The notes beneath the pieces were generated by a model, which did not search any database, was not told the origin of the DNA, and saw nothing but the letters and a program-made list of their open reading frames with translations. A DNA stretch of 64,000 nucleotides from Helicostylum pulchrum (taxonomy: Eukaryota; Mucoromycota; Mucoromycetes; Mucorales; Mucoraceae), in assembly GCA_025677825.1 (NCBI GenBank), contig JAIXMO010000008.1, forward strand, positions 372,001 to 436,000, in the 5' to 3' direction. The position numbers and the translations under genes were made by a program. Of this stretch, positions 10,912 through 23,718 are shown one piece after another (within the stretch, counting starts at the first letter, position 1; every line of letters starts with the position of its first letter).

Positions 10912-11229
10912 CTACACCCCCCTTTTCTTTCCACCGTTGCCCTTTCTCTTCTTTTTTGCAACAGTGTCTAATTCAGGTTTGGGAGGGGGCTTTTTGAAAA
11001 CGACATGAAGCACTGCAGATGAGCGAATGGCTCCAATAACCGAGTGAGAGGTTACTCTTGTTTTTGCAGTTTTACTTTTTTTGTAACCGACAAATATCCA
11101 CCAGCCTGACTGTATCCCGTTTTTAAGTGCACCTAACTCATTTATGGTAGCGAAAAAAAAAAGCAGGGCACATTTCCTTGTTACATACTCATTGTTTAAG
11201 AAAAAATGTCGTGAATTCCGAAGATACAT
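10912..11229 (-). pseudogene. Open frame in dispersed-repeat DNA, unknown
   Basis: An ATG-started minus frame (MYLRNSRHFFLNNEYVTRKC) of 105 residues with NGIQSGWWIFVGYKK and a very basic C-terminus, KKKRKGNGGKKRG. The part coding for QSGWWIFVG recurs on the same strand near 3440–3465, where the frame is not kept, so the sequence belongs to a repeat. No domain recognised; possibly a fragment of a transposable element. Confidence 0.3.
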
Positions 11230-12256
11230 TAAGTTTATTTAGTAGGTAGTAGGAACATTCTGAAGTGAGACGACAATGTCCAGGAACAAAATGTAGAGTT
11301 TTTCACTTGTTTTAACGACCAAAATCATGTCACGATAACTTAATATAGTATGCCCCGCTATCTTGTACAATGATTCACTGGCACGTAGCTTGTTACATTA
11401 CAACACAAATAGGAGACCATTAAGAATAACTTGAATAATATAATTTTGAACTACCAGTGTAACGGTGTTATATCGAAATCATTACGAAAAGAAAAAGTAA
11501 GAAAATCGTTGAACGTAAAACTGTCAGTTAAGAAGATTTTGCATCTACATTCTAGGATACTCCAGATATACCCATCTCGCAAAGACCATCACTTTGCTCG
11601 ATACAATCACTTACTTCTGCCGAAAGACACTTAACCGGCAATGGAGAAACGTCAAGTAGCCTTGGCCTACCAGTGGTCGATGATAAAACCACAACACATA
11701 GAATGTAATGTTAAAGAAAATGGGAAAATTTTGATACAGTTTTTATTGACGGATGTAAGCATAAAAACAGGTTAGCGGGATTTAAACGTTTTAATTGAAT
11801 GAAGTTGCTCTGCAGTCGTATACGATAACAAGAGCTTTAAATACAAAATGGTTAGTTGCAATAAAACTTGCAGATAAATGTTTTATACTCACGTTCAAAA
11901 GTAGCTAAATTATTGTGCAAATGTTTGATGAAGGTAGTTACAAGTGATGCGATTCCGATAGAATTATTAACAACTGACAAGAGACATAGCGTTATTACTT
12001 GACATTGTTAAAAATAAGATATTTGATATTTATTTGTAAAAAGTCTTTGTAACTAAATATCAAAATAGAAAGACTTATAATTTTCAAAGAAAAATACGCA
12101 TCATAACGACGGCTGATGTTATTTCAGATTCGATGTGATAGTTAAAGTAGGTAAATCCATATATTTATTTATTTTTTGCGTGAGAAGACATACTAGTTGA
12201 GGTTATCTTTTTTTTTCAACCAATAAACGAGATATGACAGTTTCCCAATACCCCGT

Positions 12257-12522
12257 TTATTTATCTGGCATCCTACTGTTCGTCTCTAATAGTGATGAAT
12301 TACACATACCATTTCTAAAGTAATACTTCATAACTTTCGAATGCTGGTTACGACCAATATCTAAAATCTCGATATAAATATTATTTAATTCGGGTAATAA
12401 ACTTCGACTCTGTACCAAATGCTCCGAAGATCCTCCAAGTTGAGTATAATCCTCGTGATCGTTTACTTCAAACACCAATTCCTATTCAACTTTAAATAAC
12501 TCCATGATCATAAAAAAGGCAT
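12257..12522 (-). pseudogene. Gene relic with in-frame stop
   Basis: The minus frame reads MELFKVE, a TAG, then ELVFEVNDHEDYTQLGGSSE, HLVQSRSLLPELNNIYIEIL and KVMKYYFRNGMCNS, ending at 12257. The sequence on both sides of the TAG is protein-like, which suggests a single decayed gene. The family is not recognised. Confidence 0.35.
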
Positions 12523-13884
12523 CATCATGCAATACTACTTGCTACGTTCTGAGAAAATTCATTCCAAGGCCTTTGACCCAATCCAATTATTATACAACCA
12601 AAATGTTTTTAGCACCAATAGCTTGAAAAATATACCCAAAATTAAGTAGAGAAAATTCGATATCTTAAGAGACAGCAGTTTATTTAAGCAACTTTGCCTA
12701 ATTATTAACAGCAATATCATTACTTTTCCAAAACCATTTTTCTTTTTTATAATTTATTAAAGTACACAAACTTGTGCCAACTATTTTTTTATATCAAAAG
12801 TCACCGTAGCAGCACCTTCTGGAACTTCAAAAGGTATATGAAGTGGAACAAGCTTAAAAGCTTATTTTATTATTATTATTATTTTTAAAAAAAAGACTTA
12901 GTATACGTGGGAAACCTTAACCCAAGCATCGAAAATACAGTTGCCAACATGACACAGTAGCTGTATGAAAGAAGCCTACTGAGTGTTTTTACCCCCCCCC
13001 CCTTTTTTTTTAAAAAAAACCCTTATTTAGTTTTTGGACTGGTTACGTAAAGGCTCAGTGTTTTAATAGTGCAATAAATCGAAGTCTTTTCCTTCTTTAA
13101 GGCATTTAACTCAGTCCATAACAATTCCCTCGCCATTCCTCCTTTGCTTGTACTCGGCAACAAAAACCATAGTTTTCATTATTTTTATGAGCGGACGAGA
13201 ACTCAGAAGTAAACATTTATCGCCGTCTTTTCTTTTTACTGTGCCAATTCCTGACTTGGCTTTGTTGACTGTTTCTACGAATAGCGGTTGGCCAAGGCTA
13301 TTAGTCTATCATTCCATCATTTGAGTGTTAATTAATTTTGATGCAACTTTAAGATATACAGGTATTGAATTATTAGATTACTGGTACATAAGGGTTATTG
13401 TCAGGAACGAGGCTTGGTATATATTATATATTAAAATCAGAGGATACCAACTAGTTACGGGAAACGAGGTAAGAGATTTACTACGTACTTTTAATATGAT
13501 AAGTATCCAAGATAATCAATAATAGAGAATGGATACATCTTTTAATTTTATCAACTTGATTTAAAACAAAATAAGAGAAGTAGAATTTTTAAACTAGGAC
13601 GAAATTGAGCTATACACTATTCGGTCAAGATCTATAGTTAATTTATTTAATGATAGTTTCAGGAGCATCAAATAAAATATTGAGTCACGGACATCAGTAC
13701 AAAGAACGACTAAACTTCGCTAAAATGATGATGGGAATGAGCGTAAAGATTATGGAGGACTTGTATTACATAGTCATTGAAAAATTCAGTGGTTGGGAAG
13801 TAGTAGCTCAATGTCATCTTCTGTATCCACCTGAAATAAACGACATTAAAGACTGGTAGTTTTACCTATTTTCCATAGATGGAA

Positions 13885-15054
13885 TCATATTAATAAAACC
13901 CGATACCAATGTGAGCAAACTGGGAGTAAAATCGGTAGGCGTAAAAACTCGCTAAAAATATCACTATTATCACAATTAAGAGGTGCACGAAGTCTTTCCA
14001 ATGGTCGGTGAGCAACATACGACTTTTTACTTGCTAAAATTATCTCAACCAAATCACCTTTTATCCCACAAATCTGGACGCCAAGAACAGGGATACTTTT
14101 GGGATCGATAAATTTGAATTCTTTGATTATGTTGTTGATTATGGTTTTTCCTTCTAATAGAAGCTTGTGGTGATCATCACGTACTTTATCCAGTTCTACG
14201 AATTTACCAACTTCAATACAACTAATCGTAACGAATTTTTCTTTAACAAAACATCCAACCTTATGGTCAATTTTAAAGGTGGAGCTTTCAAGCTTTACTT
14301 CGCCAAATCTTATCTTCAAGTCCCCAGAGCCAGGAAACAAAAGAACAAAGACACGTCCCCAGAAGAACAAGTTCATATCCATTTCGGAAAACTGTTTGAG
14401 CTTGGATATAATAAATACATCTGGGTTGAGTATATGTGTTTCCACAAAATGAGTTAACAATTTGAAACAAACAGTTGCCTCGTATTCGCTCTCCATTTGC
14501 ATCTTTTTTGTGAGATTATCAAATTTGATTTCTAAACTAATATTCTTCGTAAAATTCTTGTTTATGCTGTCTTCTACAGCCGATGGTATCAGAGGGAGAG
14601 GTACTTTTACAGTCTTAGCCTCCTTTTTCAAAGAAGCGAGAGCGACAGTGCTTTGCCCAGAGGGCCCAGAGTTCGACAAATCCATAATTTTATTTCTTGT
14701 TGTATTAACAGCAATTCTTCTTTCTTTTGGACTTCTTACTGGAATTATTAAATTGTTGGAGAACGCTTCTTGTCTCTTTTTTACTACCACTTCTTCTCTT
14801 TCCGTTCTTTCTACAGACTTCCAGTATTCATTCAGCTCCAAGGTCTTGAACGCTTCTATGGACTCTGTCTCATAATACGGCTCTTTGATATAGGCTTTTT
14901 GGTCGTCTGTGACCGTATCTAAGCTGTATATTTTGGACAATGCTCTTTGGAAAGCATTTTCAGCGGTTTCTCTTTTCAAAAAACCAAACTTGATATAAAA
15001 ACCTTGTAGATTTATCTCTTTATAGGGTTCTTTTTCAGTCGGTAATGACTTCAA
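13885..15054 (-). pseudogene. Long open frame without ATG, lineage-restricted-type protein
   Basis: A minus-strand frame stays open for 389 codons from a TTG at 15054 (open further to about 15099, still without ATG, where TAA closes it). The first Met is far inside (IMDLSNSGPSGQS). Composition is that of a real globular protein: a variable N-terminal half, then FVTISCIEVGKFVELDKVR, DDHHKLLLEGKTIINNIIK, VLGVQICGIKGDLVEIILA and KKSYVAHRPLERLRAPLN, and an odd end, LPVCSHWYRVLLI. It reminds me of a large dispersed gene family of Mucorales of unknown function, often near transposons; that is memory, not proof. Either the first exon lies upstream or this is a 5'-truncated copy. Confidence 0.45.
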
Positions 15055-15099
15055 TAAAAACCTTTGATGAGCACTATGACGAGTCTTTAGTTTTATTGA

Positions 15100-18050
15100 T
15101 TACGATTATTACGTGTTATACCCAACTTACTACGTTAATAAGTCCATTTTTAAGGTAAAATATAAGGCGAAGATGAAAAATCTTGGCACATATACCACTT
15201 TTGGTGTACGTTTTATGCACGACGGTTGCTCTAAGAAAAACTATATCCGTTTGTAAGGACGTAAGAAAGCAAAGACCATAGAAGAAGAGTAGAACACTAA
15301 ATGACGGATGAAAATAAACATAAGCTATAAACTCTTTTAAGTGATGTGTAGAATGTACTTTAAAAAAGGGAAAATACAAATAACGCCTTCACTAAAAAAA
15401 TAAACAAGTCAATTAATCATGACGTGCTTATTACTTCAATGTGCATAAAAGCGGGATTTAATACCAATCTTCTGACTTGGTCAAAGAAAAATATTTTTCC
15501 TCCTCCAAGAGAAATCGCATTTTGGTTTTAGCACGATTGACCAATATTTTTATACTGATCGATAGAGAGCTTAATTTCACGTAAAAAAGTTATATCTTTT
15601 AAGGGACTATAAACCGCGAAACAAAAAAAGTCTACAGTTTCAGTGGTTTCTTCAAGATAAAACCTGATAACACCTGATAACACCTTCTGGCGACGGTTTA
15701 AATGATTTTCTATTTATTTATTTTTGGCTGACAAGGACGATCATAAATGAATTTTTTTGTAGTAAGCATTGACAATGATAAACAGGCTATGTCATGATCC
15801 ACACGGAGAACGGCCTTGTATATACGTTATTATAATTAAAATAAATTTCAATTTGTTTCATATAAAAAATTATACGATGGGGTGTGGAAGTTTAGCTAAA
15901 AGCGGCACTCTTTTTAAATGAATCTCCTACGAATAATCTATAGAGGCTACTTGACGTTTTTATGCGAGCATTTCTATTAGTGCAACGTCAAATCAAGTAG
16001 TTGAACAATACTCACAGTTGGAATAAAAATAGACGTTTTCTTTCTCTTTTGTTGCTGTAATAGCGCGCAATATAATATTTTTTTCTTACTGTAAAGATAT
16101 TCTTTTGCTGCCAAGTTCTGTTTCGAAACATATATATCATGAGTTTTTAAAAGATGACAAATAAATGCAAACGAAAGAATGTCTCAAAAAGAGAACCATT
16201 GTGAGAAATCAGTAGAGATCTACGGATACTAACTAAAGTCATACGTTGAAAAATTTAAAATTAAAAGGGACAGTTTATAAAACAAAAACGTGGTAGTTAA
16301 ACGGAGTTAGTCACTGATTAAAAAAAATGACTCGGCTTGCCAGAGAGACCAAACAAAAAAGACCGAAGTGAGGTTATAAAGTTTTTTTTTTAAATAAAAT
16401 TAAACACGCCAAGTACTTTCATTACGACAAGAAAAAAATTTGCAATTGGGTTTTGTTTGCAATATTAAAAGTTACAACATAACAGTTCACAGTTTATATA
16501 TGTTTTGACAGCATAAAAAAAACTGATTGATATTCCAATTAAATTTTACGTAAGAATAAATCGACAGTTCAGTCAATGATAGTTAGGTTTTCGCGCGTAG
16601 GTAACAATTGAGAAAATACACGAGCGAGCGCGCGCACTTCAAATTCGGATCTAGATTTTATCACTCTAAAAAAGGTTCTAGCCATGACTTGACATACGCT
16701 TTAAAAAAAAAGCTGGTCTGTTTATTTAGTACAAACCAAAATAATAATCTCTTATCCAGGTACTATAGTCTGACTCCAAATACGACCAAGTACTTGCAAT
16801 TTTATACTAAGCTACGAAAAATCTCAGTAAATACTAGTAGATTGATCAACCAAATGAAAAATGATCGGTTCTAAAGATTTTAAGGCTGTACGTTATCTTG
16901 GTAAAAAATACAAAAATAAATATGTTTGTTAAACCACAATAGGTGTAGCTTAATATAGAATTTTAGGTGACACGTATACTTCCTGGTCTTCTTTATACAA
17001 GTAATTGGGCTACAGATCACACCATTCTTTTTTCTTTTTCTTCCTAATTATGTACTGTAGAAAGTGTGTGTGGGAATATGTTTTGATAAGGATCGAAAGA
17101 GAAGCAAAGCAAAGCTAATCAAGATCTCTTAGGTAATTTTTTTTTTTTTTGTACGGGTTTCATTATGCTTTCTGAAAAAAAAAAGTAGTTTAAATAGGTA
17201 AAAATGTTTGGTAAACAGTTAGCGCGTTTAATGTGAGAAAGAAACTGTCTTTTTCATGTGAAATGGTTTCTCTTTTTTTATTGAGTGAAATTAAGGGCTA
17301 AGTAAAAAGAGAGTTTTAAAAGTTTAATTCTATCCCTCCTGATTTTCCCTCTCATAAATTTATGTTTCATATGCAAAAAAAAAACATATTGAAATGGTAT
17401 AGTGTAACTCCTAAGCTAATAGAAAACCAGGTTTCGTATAATTGTAATTGTCATCCTGTAGGCTCCTCTCAAAAAGGAGGGTTACAAGATATTGTACCTG
17501 AGTTTTTTGTTGGCCTTTGCTTTTTTTGAAACGGAGAAAAAAGTTAAATTTAATGTAACCATGATATACGAAACTCATATGATTTGGGGAAAAATGTAAA
17601 TTTGGGGAAACTACTCAATAAAGTAATTTAACTCATGAAAGAAATATCAATTTAGCGAAGGAGGAGAAGACGACGTATCTTTTAAAAAAGCTAAACAGGA
17701 GGAATTATATAATTATTAAACAAAGAAACGAAAGAAAAACATCTCTTTTTTTTGTTGTTGTCTGTTATTGTTGTCAAAAAGCAGCGAAAAAACCGCATGT
17801 TGATTTTGATCGATTGTTTTTTTTTGTAGCTTAACAAAAAAATCTGATTTAACTACCGCGCAGTAATCACAATATCCGTTGGGAAAAAAAACAAACTTCT
17901 TGTGTACCTTGTACCCTTTTTTGTACTTTATTCTATTTTTCTCCTCTTTCTGTCTTTCTTTTCACTCTTTCTTCTTTCCTTTTCTTTTTTTTTTTTGTAA
18001 ATACATATACTACTTAATTATTATTTTTTCTTCTTGAAAAAAAAAAAGAC
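15100..18050. other. Long gene-free region upstream of the ankyrin gene
   Basis: About 3 kb with no supported gene. Open frames at 15116–15379 (−) and 16608–16874 (+) begin with TTG and look random. The last 150 bases (17900–18050) are strongly pyrimidine-rich (runs of CTTTCTTTC), the usual look of a fungal core promoter and leader just before the ATG at 18051. A short inverted repeat (CTCCTCTCAAAAAGGAGGG, 17462–17480) is present. Confidence 0.5.
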
Positions 18051-19891
18051 ATGACAATGGAAGAACAACACCATCGCCTGCAACGAATGCAACTTCATGA
18101 TATATCAGAAGATGGCCCAGTATCAAAACGTATCAGTCCTAAAGAAACACTTAGCAGCTTGACACAGCATGTACCTAACGAAGAATTAAAGCAAGCTATT
18201 CGAGGCGAGATTAAAAAACTTGTTACTGATTACGATCGATTGATTTTAATGCTTCAACAACGTTCAGAGATATTAGAACAAGAATATGAAAATTTACAAA
18301 TGACAGAAGACAGCTATCAACGACGATACGAAAAGGCAGTACGAGAGATGCAATTTTATAAAAAGAAATACGATAAAATAGCAGAATTAAGTAAACCACA
18401 ACACGGTAGACCTAGAAGTCCATCTATGGAATCGAGTGGTTCATCTTTAATAGATAAATTACCTACTAGTCCACCACCTTCTTCTGTATCTGGATCAGAA
18501 GGAACACATCCATTGTATCAGTTACCTCCTCCTCCTCCATTACCCACTTCGCCTTTACCACAACTTGATAAGAATCGCCATCTATCTAGATCTTCTTCTT
18601 CTTCCACTAGTTCATCAAACGCGTCAGGCACACCTTATTGGTCAGGATTCAATTCAGAACTCTCACCTGCTCCACCTGTACCACGTCTTCGCCAAAACTC
18701 TAATAATGGCAACCCTACCAATAGTATTCATTCCTCAAGTACTGATGGTGATAAAAATTCTTTTTTGCAGGGCAGAAAAGGATCTTGGCAACAGTTGCAA
18801 GCTGGTCAGGTACCAGCTGTTACGCCTACTGTCACACGTTCAGCTACCACTACAACTCAACCAAATAATCAAGTTCAAGTCATTCAACAACGTAGAGTAG
18901 ACCCTATTGCATTCGGTGGATCTGATGCATTCTGGGAAACTATTGCTAAAAGTAAAACAAGTGATTCTACCATTGAAAAAATGATTAGGTAAAATAACTA
19001 TATTTTTTTATAGAAACAAAAGTTTACTAATTTAAAAAAATTTGTAGTAATTTCTTAAGACGCGGGGGATCGCCAAATACGGCTAAACAATCATCTAGTT
19101 ATAAATTAGTTAAATATGGTTATGGTATGCTTCACACATTAGTTGCTATTAAAGCATCTGCCTCAATGGACTTGTTACTCTCTCACGGCGCAAACCCAAA
19201 TGCAATGACATTGAGTCAAGTCGAAGAAGATAAAGTAACGCCAGGTTATTTGGCCGCAAGTATGGGCTGGCTCCCAGGACTTCAAACGTTGGTGGAAGCT
19301 GGTGCTGATATTTGTCAAGCCAGAGGTGCAGGATTAAAAAATAAAACTGCACTTCATGTTGCTGCTGAACATTGTCACGCACCTATTGTTGAATATATTG
19401 TATCTATTACACCACCTAAATATCATGCACAAGTAGATAGTATGGGTAAAGTAAAAAATTAATTTAATTAATTTATACACGTACTAAAATTATACATGTA
19501 TTTAGGCGCAAGTGCACTTCATTATGCCGCAACATCTGGTCATTCTGATCTTGTTTTATTCTTGATCCAAAATTGTCATTTAACCGTAGATTTAGTGGAT
19601 ATTCGAGCAGAGACACCGTTACATTGGGCCTCAAGGTATGGTCAACTTGAAGTAGCATCATTGTTGATTGAAAGATTTGGGTGCGATTATAATTCATATG
19701 TTCCACGTAAAGTTGGTACACCTTACGATTTAGCAAAAGCTGGAGGTCATAAAAGACTGATGGAATATTATAAGAAAATTGGTGCACTTACATCGAAAAA
19801 GATGGATAAAAAAAAGGAAGAAGAATTAACAAGAAATGTTCCTGTTCATTTAGAATCTGCATTATCAAAAAATGGTTTATTTGGATTTTAG
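18051..19891 (+). CDS. Coiled-coil plus ankyrin-repeat protein
   Basis: Three exons (18051–18988, 19048–19446, 19506–19891) join in frame. Residues 1–120 form a coiled coil (EELKQAIRGEIKKLVTDYDR ... LQQRSEILEQEYENLQM ... YQRRYEKAVREMQFYKKKY). A Ser/Pro-rich linker of about 190 residues with PPPPPLPTSPLP-type tracts follows, then about four ankyrin repeats: LVAIKASASMDLLLSHGANP, TPGYLAASMGWLPGLQTLVE, TALHVAAEHCHAPIVEYIV, SALHYAATSGHSDLVLFLIQ and TPLHWASRYGQLEVASLLIE. It ends with a Lys-rich tail and GLFGF. Likely a scaffold; the coiled coil suggests an oligomer and the proline tracts suggest SH3/WW partners (inference). I do not recognise a named orthologue. Confidence 0.8.
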
Positions 19892-20104
19892 TAAAAAAAA
19901 ATAAAAACGGGTCAAAAGCAAATTTGTTTCCGAATTGTCACACACTTTTCTTTTTTATAACACGCATACAAACGCTCTTACCTAAATTTAGCTGATAACG
20001 TTTCACCATAATTTATATATAATAATATTCTTTTTTTTTTTATTATCTTTTTTCCTTTTTTTCTTTTTTCGTTTTCTTTTATATACATATATAAAGTAAT
20101 TTTA

Positions 20105-22771
20105 ATGGTAAGTAACCCTTTCCGTTCAGCTAAATGGAGACATGTATCGACTACTACAGAATTAAAACCAATATCATCACCTCAAACAACAGTGATAGCA
20201 CCACCCTCTCCACCCGATTCAACCACAACCACTAAAAAAAAGAAGAATATACCATTTAATTCAGATACTTTATTAGATGGTATTGGAGATTATATATTTC
20301 AATCGCCTTTAGGCGGTGGTAAATTTAGTAAAGTAATGTTATGTTATCATTACCTGACAGGTTTAAAAGTAGCAATAAAGGTAAATGTTATTTGTTTTGA
20401 TAATTTATACATTTTTCTTACTTGAACCCTTTTATGGTAACTCGCATGATGAGAACAGATGATCAACAAAAAAGAGCATCCTTACCGTGTCATGTCACGA
20501 TTAGTACGAGAGATATCTATTATGGAAGTATTAGAACATCAAAATATAGTGAAGTTATATGAAACCTATGAAACCGCAGATACGTTATATATCGTTATGG
20601 AATATGTACCTGGATATAATTTGGAAGAGTATTTAAAATCAATTGATCAGAGCGCTATACCTGAGCATCACGCGCGTGATATATTTCGTCAGGTGGTAAA
20701 AGCTGTGGATCATTGCCATTCTAAATGGATTGTCCATAGAGACTTGAAGGTAAAAAGAATTTTATGTTGTGCACGTTTATATAAAAATGACCGTTTTTTG
20801 ATTTTGTATAGACTCCCAATATATTATTAACACCTGACCATCAAGTTAAAATAGCAGATTTTGGATTAGGGAATAGATTTGGTTTACAACGTTTAAGAAC
20901 TATTTGCGGTTCACTGTTATATTATAGTCCTGAAATAATGACTTCAAGGTCTTATATTGGACCAGAGGTAGACTCTTGGTGTTTAGGTATTATGTTGTAT
21001 AGAATGACAGCTGGTCTTGAGCTCTTTGCACACGCTAAAAGTAATAATACAGACATTTTTTTATTTATTTTTGCAAGTAAACTAACAACGTTTTTATACA
21101 CACATATATAAAAAAATAGCACAGCCTGAATTAAGAAAACTTGTTATTAGTCATCGATATAAATTTCCATCTCGTTTAACTCCTGAACTTCAAGAAACAA
21201 TTAAGAAATGTTTAGCGGTGGATAGATTCGATCGATTAAGCTTAAAATCTTTTTTAAGTAATGATGCATGGTTTAACGATTTCGGTAAATTACAAGATAT
21301 ATTTGAAGAACGTGTACCAGATACCTTGTATCACGCGAACCAGATTACGGAGGCTTATGCTCAATCGATTAGAGAAGAAGATAATACAAGAATTCAAGCC
21401 TGTTCACAAAACAGTAAAAGGTTACATCTGCAAGATTTACAGGATGAAAAAACTAGAGCTTTTAAAGTACCAAAGACTGTGATTTATCATATCACAAACG
21501 CATCGACTTATTTTACGGGTACAGCACCCCATCACTCACGTTTGCCAATTGATTTAGATGCGCAAAAGGTGGCTAAAGCAGAATTACACCAAAATATTCT
21601 AATGACACTAAAACAGGTTCGGTTACAGCAGGTAAACCATGTTGCCGATTTAGGGTCTCCGATAAGTCACCTCTTTCGAAAGTTTAAAAGGACCGAAGTG
21701 ATGAATCAAGAAAGGCAACTCCGGAAAGCCTCATCCGCATTGAATTTAACTCAATTATATCAAAGAGTAACAAAGGACCATATTAGTTATTATACTATTC
21801 AATGTCACATACATACTGGATCATCCACCACTTTTGTATCCGATTATTCTAATTCCACAGTTGGTTCATCTACCACTAATACCATGGATCAAAAACGTTC
21901 CTTACAACGTAATAAACTCACCAATCGACTTTCAATGGTATTCTTCTCAAATACTCAACCTGAATTTAACTTGTCGAATAATAAAGAAGATATGGATCCT
22001 GAACGAAATAAACGAAACCAAGCAGAAATGATTCGTATTGTTCGTATGGTGTGTGATATATTAGGAATTAGCTATTATCAATCTTCTGTTACTCAGTTGG
22101 TTTGTTTATTAACACTCAAAAATAGTAAAAAGCATACAGTTATACCAACAACAAATCAACAACAAAGACATTCTTTATTTCGATCCAGATTATTTACTTC
22201 TAATGATCGACTATCAGATTTAAACCGTAGTCATCAACAACAAAGACAACAACAATCCAATTCATTTATTAGCAATTCCTCTAATCATAGTGGAACCAAT
22301 CATCCTTCCGGTTGGTTCTCGCGACAGGTTCATAGACTCTCACAACAACTTAGTTTCTCAAATATGGATAACACAACTCAACTGTTTGGAGTGTCTTCTC
22401 ACGGTCACGATTTATTAAATATAGGTAGAACTGAACAAGAGCAACAAATTCAACAGAGAGATGAAGACACAGATGTAGAAGAAGAAGAAGACGGTTCATC
22501 CGACGGATTTGTTACTCTATCGATTGATGTTTCTTCTATAAGTTCAAATAAATATAATGACGATGGAACACCAGTACAAATCGTGTCATTACGTTACTCT
22601 AAACTGAAAGGATCTAGCAAAGTTTTTAAATTGGCTAAAGGGTGGATACAAGCCCTTTTATTTCAAAATAACAATGATACACAGCCTCGTATGATGAATA
22701 GGTCTGAATTAGACGCCTATATGAAATCCGTTGATTTAGATGCACATGAAAATGATATCATTAGACTTTAA
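20105..22771 (+). CDS. Serine/threonine protein kinase, SNF1/AMPK-like, with KA1-like C-terminus
   Basis: Four exons (20105–20381, 20460–20748, about 20812–21041, 21119–22771). The kinase domain shows all catalytic marks: Gly loop LGGGKFSKVMLC, VAIK lysine, hinge YIVMEYVPG, catalytic loop HRDLKTPNILL, IADFGLGNRFG, activation loop LRTICGSLLYYSPEI (Thr at the AMPK-activating position; SPE instead of APE) and VDSWCLGIMLYRMTAG. A long Ser/Gln-rich region follows, with a conserved-looking segment EMIRIVRMVCDILGISYYQ, and the last 80 residues (GTPVQIVSLRYSKLKGSS ... AKGWIQALLF) look like a KA1 membrane-binding domain. That architecture fits the CAMK-group kinases (Kin1/2, Kin4, Hsl1/Gin4) that act in polarity or cell-cycle control. 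The exact orthologue is uncertain. Confidence 0.85.
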
Positions 22772-23718
22772 ATATCATCCCCCACAACTACCATTCACTT
22801 TTTGTAACATATACCAACTATACATAATAACATATATACTATACACTCTTTTTTTACATATATCCTTAATATGGATTTTTTTCTTATAAACATACTTCTA
22901 AATAAAGAATTTTATGCATCAAAAAATAACATATATCTAATTACATCATTTATTGTAACACGAAAGAAAAAAAAAAAAAGTCTTGGTATCCCTTTGTTAA
23001 AGGCCGTGTCAGTTTAGCTGATATTTGTGTCCGAAGCATAAATGTAACTAGTTCGTGTTTCTAGTGTGTTATTTTATTAATTCAAAAAGAGCTATTATAG
23101 TGGTACTACTATTGGTTTTAACTCGTTGATTCTATCTGTCAGGACAGTAAACAATTGATGACTCTACTTTTCTTTTTTTTTAAAAAAAAAGCACTTGAAA
23201 CAAAAGATGTAGACTTATATCACACTTGAAACTAAATGTGCATTTCTTTTTCTACATATCACGCTTGAAACAAAATATGAGTTTATCGCGTTCGCTTATA
23301 CCAGTCTATAGTAATTGTATGCACTTTCAATGTAACCAATCAATAGACTAGAAAATGAGCAATACGCTTACCTCATTTTGTGCCTGTCACGTCTTATCCG
23401 TCTTTCTCTCCAATATTTACTTTTTTTTTCTTAGCAGTGATAATTTTATCTTAATGATTTTATCAAGCGCGAGTAAAAGTATATGTTCATCTAAAAGAGT
23501 GAGTATTTTAGCTTAAAAAAGAGACGGCAAAAGAGTAAGATAATCATCCAGCGAGGATAGCGGAGTCTTAACCATCTTATATCTTGGCTAGATGATAAAT
23601 GCATGCAAACTACCTTTGCTTACTAAACAGAGAATACCTTTATTTCACTTTATTCACACCATGTCTGGTAAAAAAAAAAAAAAAAGCTTCTTTATTCGCG
23701 TTAAATATTAAAAAAAAA
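22772..23718. other. Intergenic region between kinase and nucleotidase
   Basis: No gene seen. It holds the three-copy CTTGAAAC motif listed separately, and AT-rich promoter sequence for the nucleotidase gene. No clear TATA element was singled out. Confidence 0.5.
23191..23280. repeat. Three spaced copies of a CTTGAAAC motif
   Basis: GCACTTGAAACAAAAGATGT, CACTTGAAACTAAATGTG and ACGCTTGAAACAAAATATGA start at 23191, 23223 and 23261, i.e. 32 and 38 bases apart, about 450 bases before the nucleotidase ATG. They could be repeated transcription-factor sites; this is only a pattern seen by eye. Confidence 0.4.

Larger units (their letters stand above)
10548..13884. other. Gene-poor region with several coding relics
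   Basis: No intact gene is supported in 3.3 kb. Coding-like remnants on the minus strand at 10912–11229 and about 12257–12522 are listed separately. Two + strand open frames (13325–13522 and 13650–13859) have protein-like composition (for example EAWYILYIKIRGYQLVTGNE and IVIEKFSGWEVVAQCHLL) but lack good start context and may be further pieces of decayed genes. Confidence 0.45.

Noticed and set aside
15116..15379. 87-residue minus-strand frame
   Set aside because: Begins with TTG, no ATG, aromatic/low-complexity composition; no support.
16608..16874. 88-residue + strand frame
   Set aside because: Begins with TTG and has random composition.
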